Assembly (NCBI GenBank): GCA_036768485.1
Contig: JAVLUZ010000228.1
Coordinates: 248,001-312,000 of the forward strand
DNA: 64,000 nt
Reading direction: 5' to 3'
From: Mermis nigrescens
Taxonomy: Eukaryota > Nematoda > Enoplea > Mermithida > Mermithidae
Shown here: positions 35,031 through 44,559 of the stretch, piece after piece
Position numbering within the stretch: the stretch's first letter is position 1
Layout: the number at the start of each line of letters is the position of its first letter
Program-made: the position numbers and the translations under genes
The notes under the pieces: model-generated
Told to the model about the DNA's origin: nothing
Databases searched by the model: none
What the model saw: the letters and a program-made list of their open reading frames with translations, nothing else

Positions 35031-36808
35031 CTCAGAACGATGGACCGAAGGACTCAACGAGCACTTACTGCCAGACAAGCACGTGTAAGGTGATTGCATT
35101 GCAAGGCCATGTTTTTGAAATGTTATTTATGTAGGTATATCAAACTACAAGATGTGCATTTCTAATCGCTTAGTTTTATTTCTTTTTAAACTATACTGCT
35201 TTCAATCATGCGAACGACTATTATCTTAGGTAGCGCGTTAGCGCGTACCTATAATATACTTGGGTACCCCTAGCACCTGTGCACCCCCCTACAGCTATAA
35301 CGGGACACTTCTGGAAGGTGCGGTTTTTTTAAAAGAAAGATAATAAAAAATTCGCTGCCCGTGTTTTTTGTTTTTCTTGAAACTCAAAAATGACTGTGTA
35401 AAGAAGATGTAAAGTTTTTGTGTAACGTTATAACATAGGACAAATTTTGGGACCTTTTTGTCACGGCATGTGGACAACTGAGTATTGATGACTCGAACAA
35501 TTAAACAGCATAGGATTATAGAGAGATGGATTTTACAGAACAATATTTTTTGGTTTTTTGAAATTCGCATTAGTTCTCGAATGACAGTGTAAAGAGTGCG
35601 AAAATCTGGGGGTGAAAAAGCACTTTTTGGTCGAAATTTCAACATGCTTATGTCTGATACTAACTCCGGTTATGAGTGTTTTAAAATGTTTTCTGACAGA
35701 AATGTAGAGCGGATCAAGGGCTACATTCCGCATATAAGCAAATTCTTCTACGCTCTATGGTGAGTTAGATCCTGGGGTTTAAAGTTTAAACTCTAGTGGA
35801 TGGTGTAAAAAACGGATTTTAAGTAAGATTTCTCTGCCAAATCTTTCCGCTTATGAGTCAGTGTAAATTGAAGACAGCGTTAATAAAGTGCCTCTCAGGG
35901 GCTACACATCGCAGCAAACCGCATTTAAAAAAACGCAATATTGAGTTATTTATGGGGTTGTTCGAAATTAGAGGTAAAAAATTGGCGAAAAAACACGTTT
36001 TTTCCGAAGTTTGATTAATAAATCATACCAAATAATTTTTGCAACAGAATTTTGGCACTCAGGAATGTACTACGATTTAAAAGCTACAAATTGTACCAAA
36101 CCGAATTTCTTTAAACTCAATGAGGAGTTCGGTACGGAATTTTAAAGTTTACAGTGTTCTAAATGATGGAAAATACGTTTTTGTTGCATTTTTTGTTCGC
36201 CACTTTCTCCGTCCAGAAGTCGGGATAAGTCCAATAGAATAAAGATAAAGTGCTTTATATCGGGTGCATGTCAAAGCAAATTGTCTATACATTAATATTT
36301 AGCGAGTGTAAAGTCAAAAATTTGGTGTTTAAAATGCGTTTCTGTCTTGTTTTTTCTGCCTGCTTCTCCGTTTATGAGTCAGGGACACGATTATCAAGTC
36401 TAGAAATGGACCAGGAACCAAATTTGATATACCAGTCTGGCGCATATGTTTACACTCTACAGCGTTGTAAAGTAGTTTACACCAATTGTTAGTTTGCCCA
36501 TAGAACATTATGGAGTCTTAATTTTTTTCATAAATATTAATCGTAATATCGGAACAATATCAAAATTACGAATCTGACCAAAATCTTCTTTGCACTAGGT
36601 GTTTACATGAAGTTTACACTACATATGTATTTATCTTCATTTTTGAGCATTCCAGAAACCTATTTTTTTCCTGGAGTCTAGAAATTTTCAAAGAATCAAA
36701 TGTGAGACCTCACGTAGGCGCGTTTGTTTACATCCAACAGTGATGTAAAGTAGTTTACACTCATTGTTTATTTGTCCTCAGACCATTGTACTTTGGTATA
36801 AATATCAT

Positions 36809-36830
36809 AGGTAGTGCGATAGCGCTACCT
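36809..36830. repeat. GTAGCGC palindrome motif (right arm)
   Basis: AGGTAGTGCGATAGCGCTACCT, followed by ATAATGTACTTGGCC. The same palindrome plus TATAATATACTTGG flank appears at 35,228-35,250 and, reversed, at 33,392 and 31,187. Confidence 0.7.
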
Positions 36831-37820
36831 ATAATGTACTTGGCCATCCTTTTTCTTAAATGTTTATCACAGCGAGTGCGAAATTTGTGCCCCCCCTCAC
36901 AGCAACAACGGCACACACCTGTGAGGTGCGGTTTTTTAATCGATGGATAATTAAAAAATTCGATGCCTGTGTTTTTTTGCTTTTGTTTACACTCAATACT
37001 AAGTTAGCAATGAGCGTGTAAAGTGTAAAGCAAAAAATCAAATAATTTGCGGAGGGCCAATTTTTTTTAAAATGTTGCCTCCCAGCTGTAGATTACGAAT
37101 CTGACCTTAAAATTTCTTTACAGTCAACGGTTGTTGCATAAAAGTGTAAAGTATACGTGTTTGTTTACTCTTTGTGAGTCCTTCAGCTTATCTAACTCAA
37201 TTTTGGTTTCTGTGCAGTCCAATCGGTTTCATAATGTAGAGGGTTGCAAAATCTCAAAAGTGATTTTTTTTCTTTCTTATAATGCAATATTTCTTGATCT
37301 GTGATCGTTTTAGTGTAAAGGGTTCGAGACGAAAAACGATATCTCTTCAACTACTCCGCTAAGTAGGCGGAACACGCTAATTATGCTTAAAAGGTGCCCT
37401 GACCTTAGTGTTACAGATCCCAGTTTATTTTGTTTCTATACACCCAATATTGCGTTATTAGCACAAGTGTAAAGTTTACACCGAGAAGCATTTTTGCGCC
37501 CAGAGCGTCGTGGAGGATGAAGTTTTTTAAAAATGTTCTCCGTAAGGTCAGAATAACGAATCTGACCTTTAAACTTTTCTACAGCCAGTGTTTGTTGAGG
37601 TATGAAGAGGTGAACTTTGAATTATATATACATCTATTTTCTAATGCCGATAGATAACTCCGCATTGCATTTTTTTGTTCAGATTTTTCGTATTTCAGAG
37701 GTTTTTGACTCGTCTTTAATAAATAATTATTTTTATCATCATAAATGCACTATTTTCAAACTTCAGTAGAATGATGAATATCTTTCAAAATAGGATAATC
37801 AAGCTGAAATCTGCTGATAT

Positions 37821-37895
37821 GTCGAGTTGGCGCAGTGGTTGACAACTCCGTTCTCGGATGCGGTATTAAACAAAGAATGATGGGTTCGAATCTTC
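37821..37895 (+). repeat. tRNA-like segment with pol III boxes
   Basis: TTGGCGCAGTGG (37,827) fits an A-box and GGGTTCGAATC (37,882) a B-box about 50 bases downstream. The inverted copy lies at 30,130-30,200. The cloverleaf is not formable, so this is a SINE or tRNA relic. Confidence 0.55.
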
Positions 37896-39179
37896 TGAAT
37901 GCTAACTTTTTCATTTTTTTAATTATTTTGGCAAAACCATGTACTTCATTTGACTCATATATCTATTTAGGTTCTGCAGATAACACTTTTTTGTGTTCTG
38001 AATTTCGCCTCAGTTGTCGAATGGGAGTGTAAAGAGTGCGAAAATCTAGGGGCGAAAAGACACATTTTGGCCGAGTTTTCGACATGTTTATGTCTGCCAA
38101 CAACTCCGGTTATGAGTTTTAGGAACGGATAAAGGGCTATCTTGTGCTTACCAGCAAACTTTTCTACAATCAATACGCAGTTAGTACCAGGGTTTTAAAC
38201 TTTACACTCTAGTGGATGAGTAAAAAAACAGATTTTTTCCAACATTTCACTGCCAAACGATGGGGTTAATTAAATAAAATAGAAATAAAGTAACTTCTAA
38301 TGGCTACACGTCGAAGCAAGCCGCGTTCAAAAAAACGTAATATTGAGTTGTTTAAGGGGTGTAAAGTTCGAAATCTGAGATGTAAAGTGGGCGAAAAAAA
38401 CAGGTTTTTTCGTATTTTGATTGATAAATCATATCAAATATTTTGCGGAACATAAGTTTGGCACATACAAACCTACTACAATCAAAGGGCAACAAACTGG
38501 CCCGAACCGAATTTATTTACATTCAATGGGCGTTAGGTTCAGATTTTTATAGTTTACAATGTGGTGGACAGTGGAAAATACGTGTTTGTACATTTTTTGT
38601 TCGCCACTTTCTCTGTTCAGAAGTCGGGCGAGGTCGAATAGGATAAAAATAAAGTAAAATTCAATTTTTTTTTCTACGTAAAATCAGAATTTGGGAATCT
38701 TACTGTTAGTATTCTCTACACCTAGTAGTTGTGTAAAGGTTGCACTATTTGTTGTTGATATGTAGTTTATACTACAAATTTATTTTACTACCAAATCTAA
38801 GCGTTAGTGTTCCTTACACTTGATATTTGCGTGAAGTTCTTGAATTTTTGCCGAAAAACTTTGTTTTTTGATTTACCAGCATCCCACCTTTTCAATTTTC
38901 TTAAAGTTTAAAATCTTTTACAATTCTCTTCATAATGTAATGGTAGGTTTAAACTTTAAGTTTCTCTTGGTTTACAACTCTCGCTTAGCAAGTTCATTTT
39001 TCAATACTTTTTCTTAGTGATCGATCGCGTTTAGTTCGGAATTGGTGGACGGCCCTTATTTTATTACTCGGCCTAAATAATTCAAGTGACTATCTTTTGA
39101 TTATTTTCTTTATCGCAAATTCAAACACCCAAATTTCAATTTAAAAATCATAAAAATTATTTCATAATTTTTATGTAAG

Positions 39180-39560
39180 ATGACTGGCTGGTTGAGAGCT
39201 CTTTTTTGTTGTTTTCATTGTTCATTGTGCTCGTAGGAACCAGAAAAGAAATAGATTTTCGCCATATGTATTCTATGGCGAAAACAACTTAAAAAAGCTT
39301 TTTGCGTTAATTATTATTTTGGTCCAAAATAGGTCAACTGACCCAGGGCAAAATTCCGGGGCTACTTAATTACTACTGCGTTAGGTTTTTAGGGCATAGC
39401 TGCCAATAGCTCCGTAGGTACGGACGAATTTAGGTCCGAGGAGTTTGAGACCGTACTTATTGAGGGTCGTGTGGTTGAGTCCGGCGTTTCGCCCTAGCAA
39501 CCTGACCAGCGCTAAGTGTAGCCAGGTACTTAAGTAAGTCCCGTAGGTACGTTATATGTC
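39180..39560 (+). repeat. R-family repeat (right-arm copy)
   Basis: Shares GAGAGCTCTTTTTTGTTGTT, GGTCAACTGACCCAGGG, TTAGGTTTTTAGGGCATAGCTG-type and GACCAGCGCTAAGTGTAGC words with 47,540-47,940 and 52,640-53,330. Inverted partner at 28,930. Confidence 0.65.
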
Positions 39561-40173
39561 GTTTCCAAGTTAATTTAAATGTGGAACGACCTCTATAACT
39601 TACAGGACTGTTTAGAATGTAACATATATTTACTATAGCTAATAAAAAATAGTAAACTTTATACTTCCGACAATCAAGAGCATATCTAACTCAGTTTTAA
39701 ATTCTATGCAGTCTGATTGATTTCAAAAGGTAGACGGTTATAAAATCTAGGGAGTCTCTTTTTTTAAACAATATTTTTTAAATTTAGAGGCAATTTATTT
39801 ATGTTAAGAACAATAATGTTTTCCGCGTTCTTGGACTGCTGTCATTATTGTGGTATGTTACTGTATGTGTTTGCTGACTGATGCACTGAAATCATGCTGA
39901 TTAAAAGTAGGGTACTAGCAAAGAAAAATGCTCCGATGGAACAAAAAAGATGAATATACTTGGAATTCTGGATTATTAAGGATGTAAAAGGAGGGGACTA
40001 GGGAGAATCTACCTAAAGTCGCAAAATCTGCTAAAAATCACACTTTCTCTAAGCAACGCAAAAAATCGAAGTATATTCTGCGGCCTCTAAAAAGTGTCTT
40101 TTTAAAATAATTTTCAAAATTTCAGATAATAAACGAAATCTATAATGTTTCCTTTTTTTAAATTGCTGGCAAG

Positions 40174-40666
40174 TGTAACACAACTAATTAAATTAATTAC
40201 GCCGAAATAATTAGCCGTGACAAATGCTGCAGATAAGTTAGGGAGTGGTGAATGACCCTCAGCGGATTCCCGCCTGCTTGCAAGATGTGTGCGCTAACAC
40301 CGTCGAATGCTAAATATTATTCAACGCAAACCAATAATACAATTAATAAAAACGCACAATATATACGCACAACAAATGAACCGGGCGAAACCCACGCTAG
40401 CCCTTATTCAGCCCAGATCGACCGTCGAAAATCTACTAATGTTTCAAACTGACTTGTAAACGAAGAAACATCTAATAGCGACAAAAATGATATCAATAAA
40501 TTTACATAGAAACAAGTGACGCCCGAAAACCGGCGTCTACCTAATAAATGTAACTATAGGATATGCAAGTTATTCAAAACATTAAACAGAAATCATTGTT
40601 AATCAAAATCATAGCGAAACTGTCTCAATGTTTTGAAAGACCCAAATAAATGAAGCCACCGCTACA
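40174..40666 (-). repeat. 3' LTR (sense is minus strand)
   Basis: 493 bp, TGTAACAC...CCGCTACA on the plus strand. Identical to the right LTR except at four positions (near 40,282, 40,309 and two at about 40,326). Its first bases in sense orientation encode the last 19 residues and stop of the internal ORF. Confidence 0.92.
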
Positions 40667-41319
40667 TTCCTCGGCCCTTTGAGGACCACCACCCCGGGAC
40701 TCCACAGCCCCTCACTTTTAGGGTTAATACCCTGGGTTATTGCGAACCCCACCACATTAGAATGATAATCACGATTCATTACGCGCCAACGTTTTCGAAA
40801 TTCAACTTTCTTCGGATAGGCCGTTTTGAAAGCTTCCCCAAAAGATTTTGGCTCACGACCCAATTTCGTCGTTGCTTTCCTAATAACGTAATCTTTGTGC
40901 GGCCCATTAAACGATCGAATCAACAAATTCATTCGACTTCTAAGGATCTGCACCATCGCATCGTGGTGATGCTGACAGGATCCTGTATACGCCGCCACAC
41001 GACCGTCGAAAAATTCCTGGGCTACCGCATTCCACTCTCGTTTCGACGTGTACAACTTTCGCCAGAATCGTCGGAATAGTCGAATATCGGACGAAATTCG
41101 TTGACGACAACCGTATGGTAGTCCGTCGAACGCCTCTTTCAAATCCATCGCCCCATTTTTACCAACGAACACGTTTTCCGACCGCCTCAATTCACTGCTA
41201 GACGTTTTCACACACGCGTTCGCCACCGATTCGACTGGAACGGATTTGACCAACTCGTTCGCCACCGTAACCACTATTCCCCGCGGATCGACGCTTCTAT
41301 CGCGTATGAGGACCTCCAC
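40609..41319 (-). CDS. Unknown ORF inside the young LTR element
   Basis: An open frame of 236 codons fills the whole interior. The first codon usable at its upstream end is GTG (41,317-41,319), inside the presumed primer site. The first ATG is at 41,146-41,148, giving 179 residues, which I consider the likelier start. The frame ends at a TGA 58 bases inside the 3' LTR. The product is basic and rich in R, K, F and W (LFRRFWRKLYTSKREW near residues 80-95 of the long form), without a CCHC knuckle, a protease DSGA or an RT motif. I do not recognise it. It could be a diverged Gag or a captured host or viral sequence. It is GC-richer than its surroundings and intact, in contrast to every other retroelement frame in the window. 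Confidence 0.6.
   Translation of the reverse strand: MEVLIRDRSVDPRGIVVTVANELVKSVPVESVANACVKTSSSELRRSENVFVGKNGAMDLKEAFDGLPYGCRQRISSDIRLFRRFWRKLYTSKREWNAVAQEFFDGRVAAYTGSCQHHHDAMVQILRSRMNLLIRSFNGPHKDYVIRKATTKLGREPKSFGEAFKTAYPKKVEFRKRWRVMNRDYHSNVVGFAITQGINPKSEGLWSPGVVVLKGPRNVAVASFIWVFQNIETVSL
40667..40684 (-). promoter_or_regulatory. Probable polypurine tract
   Basis: On the minus strand CAAAGGGCCGAGGAA ends directly at the start of the 3' LTR, as expected of a plus-strand primer. It supports minus-strand orientation. Confidence 0.5.
41301..41318 (-). promoter_or_regulatory. Probable primer-binding site
   Basis: TGGAGGTCCTCATACGCG on the minus strand, four bases after the 5' LTR end. The TGG start is typical of complementarity to a tRNA 3' CCA. 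The tRNA was not identified. Confidence 0.45.
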
Positions 41320-41322
41320 TTT

Positions 41323-41815
41323 TGTAACACAACTAATTAAATTAATTACGCCGAAATAATTAGCCGTGACAAATGCTGCAGATAAGTTAGGGAGTGGTGA
41401 ATGACCCTCAGCGGATTCCCGCCTGCTTGCAGGATGTGTGCGCTAACACCGTCGAATGCTAAGTATTATTCAACGCAAACACATAATACAATTAATAAAA
41501 ACGCACAATATATACGCACAACAAATGAACCGGGCGAAACCCACGCTAGCCCTTATTCAGCCCAGATCGACCGTCGAAAATCTACTAATGTTTCAAACTG
41601 ACTTGTAAACGAAGAAACATCTAATAGCGACAAAAATGATATCAATAAATTTACATAGAAACAAGTGACGCCCGAAAACCGGCGTCTACCTAATAAATGT
41701 AACTATAGGATATGCAAGTTATTCAAAACATTAAACAGAAATCATTGTTAATCAAAATCATAGCGAAACTGTCTCAATGTTTTGAAAGACCCAAATAAAT
41801 GAAGCCACCGCTACA
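41323..41815 (-). repeat. 5' LTR (sense is minus strand)
   Basis: 493 bp partner of the left LTR. Transcription would start in this LTR and proceed leftward through the ORF. Confidence 0.92.
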
Positions 41816-42357
41816 CAAGTAGCAACACTGACTAGCTTCGTATCCTGATTGAAAGAAAACTAAGTGGTATTGTATTTAAAGTTGTTTTATTTTGCTATGA
41901 GCATTATAGCAAGCAAAGCAGGGGCCGATTGATTAGTGCACACAATCGTTACGGGCATGCTAGTGTACCTACATTTAGTCTGTTTCAAGTCAACTCACGC
42001 GTTTCCTACTGTTTTGAACCAACAATTCTTGCAATTGTTTTGGATGCATCGATGTTTGCTATTTCATTCAATTGGCTTAGAAAGACTGTTACTCGATATC
42101 ATTTCCCATAGCTGCTGCATAGCTAACGTGCTGCTTTTTCAATCATTTTTATGGTTAAATATTTATTCTAATGTGTTAACCGCAGAATATACTTCGATTT
42201 TTTGCCTTGCTTAGAGAAAGTGTGATTTTTAGCAGATTTTGCGACTTTAGGTAGATTCTCCCTAGTCCCCTCCTTTTACATCCTTAATAATCCAGAATTC
42301 CAAGTATATTCATCTTTTTTGTTCCATCGGAGCATTTTTCTTTGCTAGTATGACTGT

Positions 42358-43739
42358 TCTACTTAAGCTGGTAAAACAAATGTAGAAGGATATCTACCTA
42401 ACACCAAATGAGACAGTGCTGGGGGAGATCTTGAGGTTTTATAACCTACATGACATATGTATACCTACCTTTGTACCTAAGACAACGGGAACAGAACTCT
42501 TGCACGGGACGATTTCCGCGTCAAATCAAGCTTAGACTTTTCCGATAGATAGAGAAAACGTTAAAGTAGATAAACTGGTGCAAGGCACAACAATATTTTG
42601 GCTTGAAGCTATAAAACTCCAGTAATTGGTGCCAAGCGCCGAAAAATTTTGACTTCGCATTTTAATCGAAATTTTGAGCAATATAAGTTTAGGTATGTAA
42701 GTGTGTGCGTAATCAATTCAGCGCGAAGCTCCATCAACATTTCAGCTGCTAAAGCAGAATGCGAAAATTCCCAAAAACACTGTTGGACACTGGCCGCGGC
42801 TTGGTGCTTTGCGTATCCATGGAGTATTATTAACACGATGTTATTACGATTGATTTTCATTAAATGCACAACTTCCAAAACAATATATGCTTAGGTGGTG
42901 GGTACCTATAGTCTGTTTCACCCTATTTACGGTAGCGTTAAAACTGCGCTAATAAGAGAGCATCACACATGAGCGTGGAGGGTTTGGGGTATGCACCCCC
43001 AGATGTCTAAGGGAGACTAGTCCCCCAAAATTTTGAAAGTACGAGTATTTTTAGCAAGGATCCCCCATGGGAAAAAATTTAAAATTCTTGAAGCTTAAGA
43101 GTCAATGTCTGTAAGAATCACCCGACCTGAACATTTAAGCCGTACAAGTCAAAACGTGACCTATACTGATTTTAACATATGTTGTAGACATTTATATGCT
43201 GAGTTTAATGATGACTTTTGTTTCGCATGAAATTTGATTTTTCGCGGAGATAGGACAGTGTAAAGTTACGAAAATTTGCATATTTCACATTTTTGACCCA
43301 CAATCACATTTTTAAAGATAACTCTTGGACCAATTTATCTTTTTCGATGAACTTTTTTCATCGGAAAGCGGAATAATTTGGCATTACGAAAATGCATAGC
43401 TTCTATAGATAAATGAAGACTTACTGTCTCTTCAGGGATTTGTATACTAAATCTAGCACCAATCGATGTGCTAAAATTGCTATATTTTCGCCTCTAACGC
43501 CTGAACCAGAAGCGAGATCCAGCCGAAGTTCTACCAACCTGTGGCTCACCCATGTTTGTAAATAAGTACAAAGAATAAAAAGGCCACTTCTTGAGAAATT
43601 CATTTTTTTGTAAACCTGGGTGCGAAAAAAATTTTTTGAATCTTATTTTACCTTCTCTTTGAGTCTCAATTTTTGAATCAGTTGATATAATGTTATTAAA
43701 AATTGCCACATTGTATAATATAATTAACGTATGCTGGTG
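42358..43739. other. Intergenic, repeat fragments only
   Basis: Contains a loose GTCTGTTTCAC end near 42,910 and a broken CACACATGAGCGTGG MITE end near 42,966. The rest is AT-rich without a recognised gene. Confidence 0.5.
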
Positions 43740-43747
43740 TGCACATG

Positions 43748-43926
43748 CAGGGGCGGATTTAGGGGGGGCGGCCGACCCCCCCCCCCATCGGCCCAAAATA
43801 GCGCGCAAAATTAAGGATTTTTGAGCGATTTTCAGGTTAAAACGGCTAATTTTTCCACCCAAGTCAGGCTCCGCCCACCCCTTAGAGGTACCGCCCCCCC
43901 TTAGGAAAATCCTGGATCCGCCACTG
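43748..43926 (-). mobile_element. CAGNGGCGGAT hAT MITE, perfect 8 bp duplication
   Basis: Ends CAGGGGCGGATTTAGG and, inverted, CAGTGGCGGATCCAGG. Flanked by TGCACATG at 43,740-43,747 and 43,927-43,934. CAG-type ends and an 8 bp duplication are hAT hallmarks. 179 bp, no transposase. Confidence 0.9.
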
Positions 43927-44235
43927 TGCACATGGGAAAGGGAGATAATGGTATTACCCTCCACTCAAAGGGTACAGAAATTACGTACTGTCGAGTGATA
44001 TTGGCCTAAAAGAGTCATGCGATTTTAAAGTAAGTATGTATGCTTCAAAAAGCTATTTAGTGTTGCACAAATCGTGGATTTCATCACTTCCTGACTAAAA
44101 GTTCTCGATTTTACCGCTCCTGGCTACCCTGACCATCCATGTGCACGTATGGTCAGGAATAAGACTACAAGATATGTGATAGGCGCGATGCTTGTCTACC
44201 TGAAAAATGAATATGAAATCCTTGTACACACTAGT

Positions 44236-44550
44236 GTTGTAAAAGATATCTTTATCTTTATCTTTTTAGCATGATAAAGATAAAGATAAAGATATCTTTA
44301 TCTTTATCTTGACGATTTCTTTATTTTATCTTCATCTTTATCTTTATCTTTTAGGAAAATAACAGGCTATCTTTATCTTTATCTTTTTCATAGGAATTTT
44401 CTTGCTAAAAAAGATAAAGTATCTGCATAAGTTAGCACGTAATCCGTGAAATACATTTAGACGGATCCAATTTTTCTGTAATACAAGAAAAGGAAAGAAA
44501 ACGATTGTTTAAACCCTACGAAGTGCGGCCCAACCTAATGCCTGTATATC
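44236..44550 (+). repeat. AAGAT-rich element, longer variant
   Basis: Begins CACTAGTGTTGTAAAAG and continues with long ATCTTT arrays, including a palindromic AAGATAAAGATATCTTTATC core at about 44,283. The inverted match is at 1,085-1,365. Confidence 0.7.
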
Positions 44551-44559
44551 GAGGTTATG

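Larger units (their letters stand above)
33413..35225. other. Spacer of the foldback
   Basis: Its left part (33,413-33,905) repeats arm-type sequence and ends in a palindrome motif (33,881-33,903). Then follow unique DNA, a tRNA-like segment (34,171-34,241), a second short palindrome CGCGCTACC (34,451), a GTCTGTTTCACA MITE (34,501-34,627) and a hAT-like MITE (34,772-35,030). No protein-coding gene is recognised, so no transposase sits where one would be expected. Confidence 0.6.
40174..41815 (-). mobile_element. Young non-autonomous LTR element with one ORF
   Basis: Two 493 bp LTRs (40,174-40,666 and 41,323-41,815) start TGTAAC and end GCTACA (TG...CA). They differ at four positions by eye, so the insertion is recent. 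A 4 bp duplication CAAG flanks it (40,170-40,173 and 41,816-41,819), and empty-site versions GGCAAGTAGCAAC (28,293 region, reverse) and 24,160 lack the insert. The 656 bp interior has one frame on the minus strand and no pro-pol. On the minus strand a TGG-initial primer site follows the right LTR and a purine-rich tract precedes the left LTR. Mobilisation would need enzymes from another element. Confidence 0.92.
27826..42357. mobile_element. Giant foldback structure (14.5 kb)
   Basis: Two arms, 27,826-33,412 and 35,226-42,357, are colinear inverted copies around a 1.8 kb spacer. Without the 1.65 kb LTR insertion the right arm is about 5.5 kb, against about 5.6 kb on the left. Both arms end outward in element E with GCAAAGAAAAATGCTCCG at the tip, and both are built from diverged GTGTAAA-containing subrepeats. 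No transposase was recognised. Very long inverted arms made of internal repeats resemble FB/Galileo-type foldback elements, but relation to any known superfamily is unproven. It may instead be a segmental inverted duplication of several repeats. Confidence 0.65.
35226..42357 (-). repeat. Foldback right arm
   Basis: Inverted, colinear match to the left arm from TAGCGCGTACCTATAATATACTTGGG (35,229 onward) to element E at the tip. Landmarks: AAATGATGGAAAATACG (36,161), CTCTTCAACTACTCCGC (37,350), tRNA-like segment (37,821), AGAAGTCGGGCGAGG (38,618), R-family segment (39,340). A later LTR element lengthens it. Confidence 0.7.
39925..42357 (+). mobile_element. Element E, complete copy carrying an LTR insertion
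   Basis: Terminal inverted repeats of about 170 bp (39,927-40,095 and 42,182-42,355) differ at about one position by eye. The tips are CTAGCAAAGAAAAATGC, each next to TA, which suggests a TA target duplication. Without the LTR element the copy is about 780 bp and non-coding. TA plus long inverted ends fits Tc1/mariner-like MITEs, but family membership is inferred only from these traits. Confidence 0.65.

Noticed and set aside
25000..39000. CRISPR-like regular repeats
   Set aside because: The GTGTAAA units are long, diverged and not interspersed with unique spacers of constant size, and the genome is animal.
40252..40452. 66-codon frame found in both LTRs of the young element
   Set aside because: Duplicated because it lies in the LTR, and antisense to the element; no motif.
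43494..43964. 156-codon minus-strand open frame
   Set aside because: It spans the hAT MITE at 43,748-43,926 and its G-rich ends, so it is repeat-derived.
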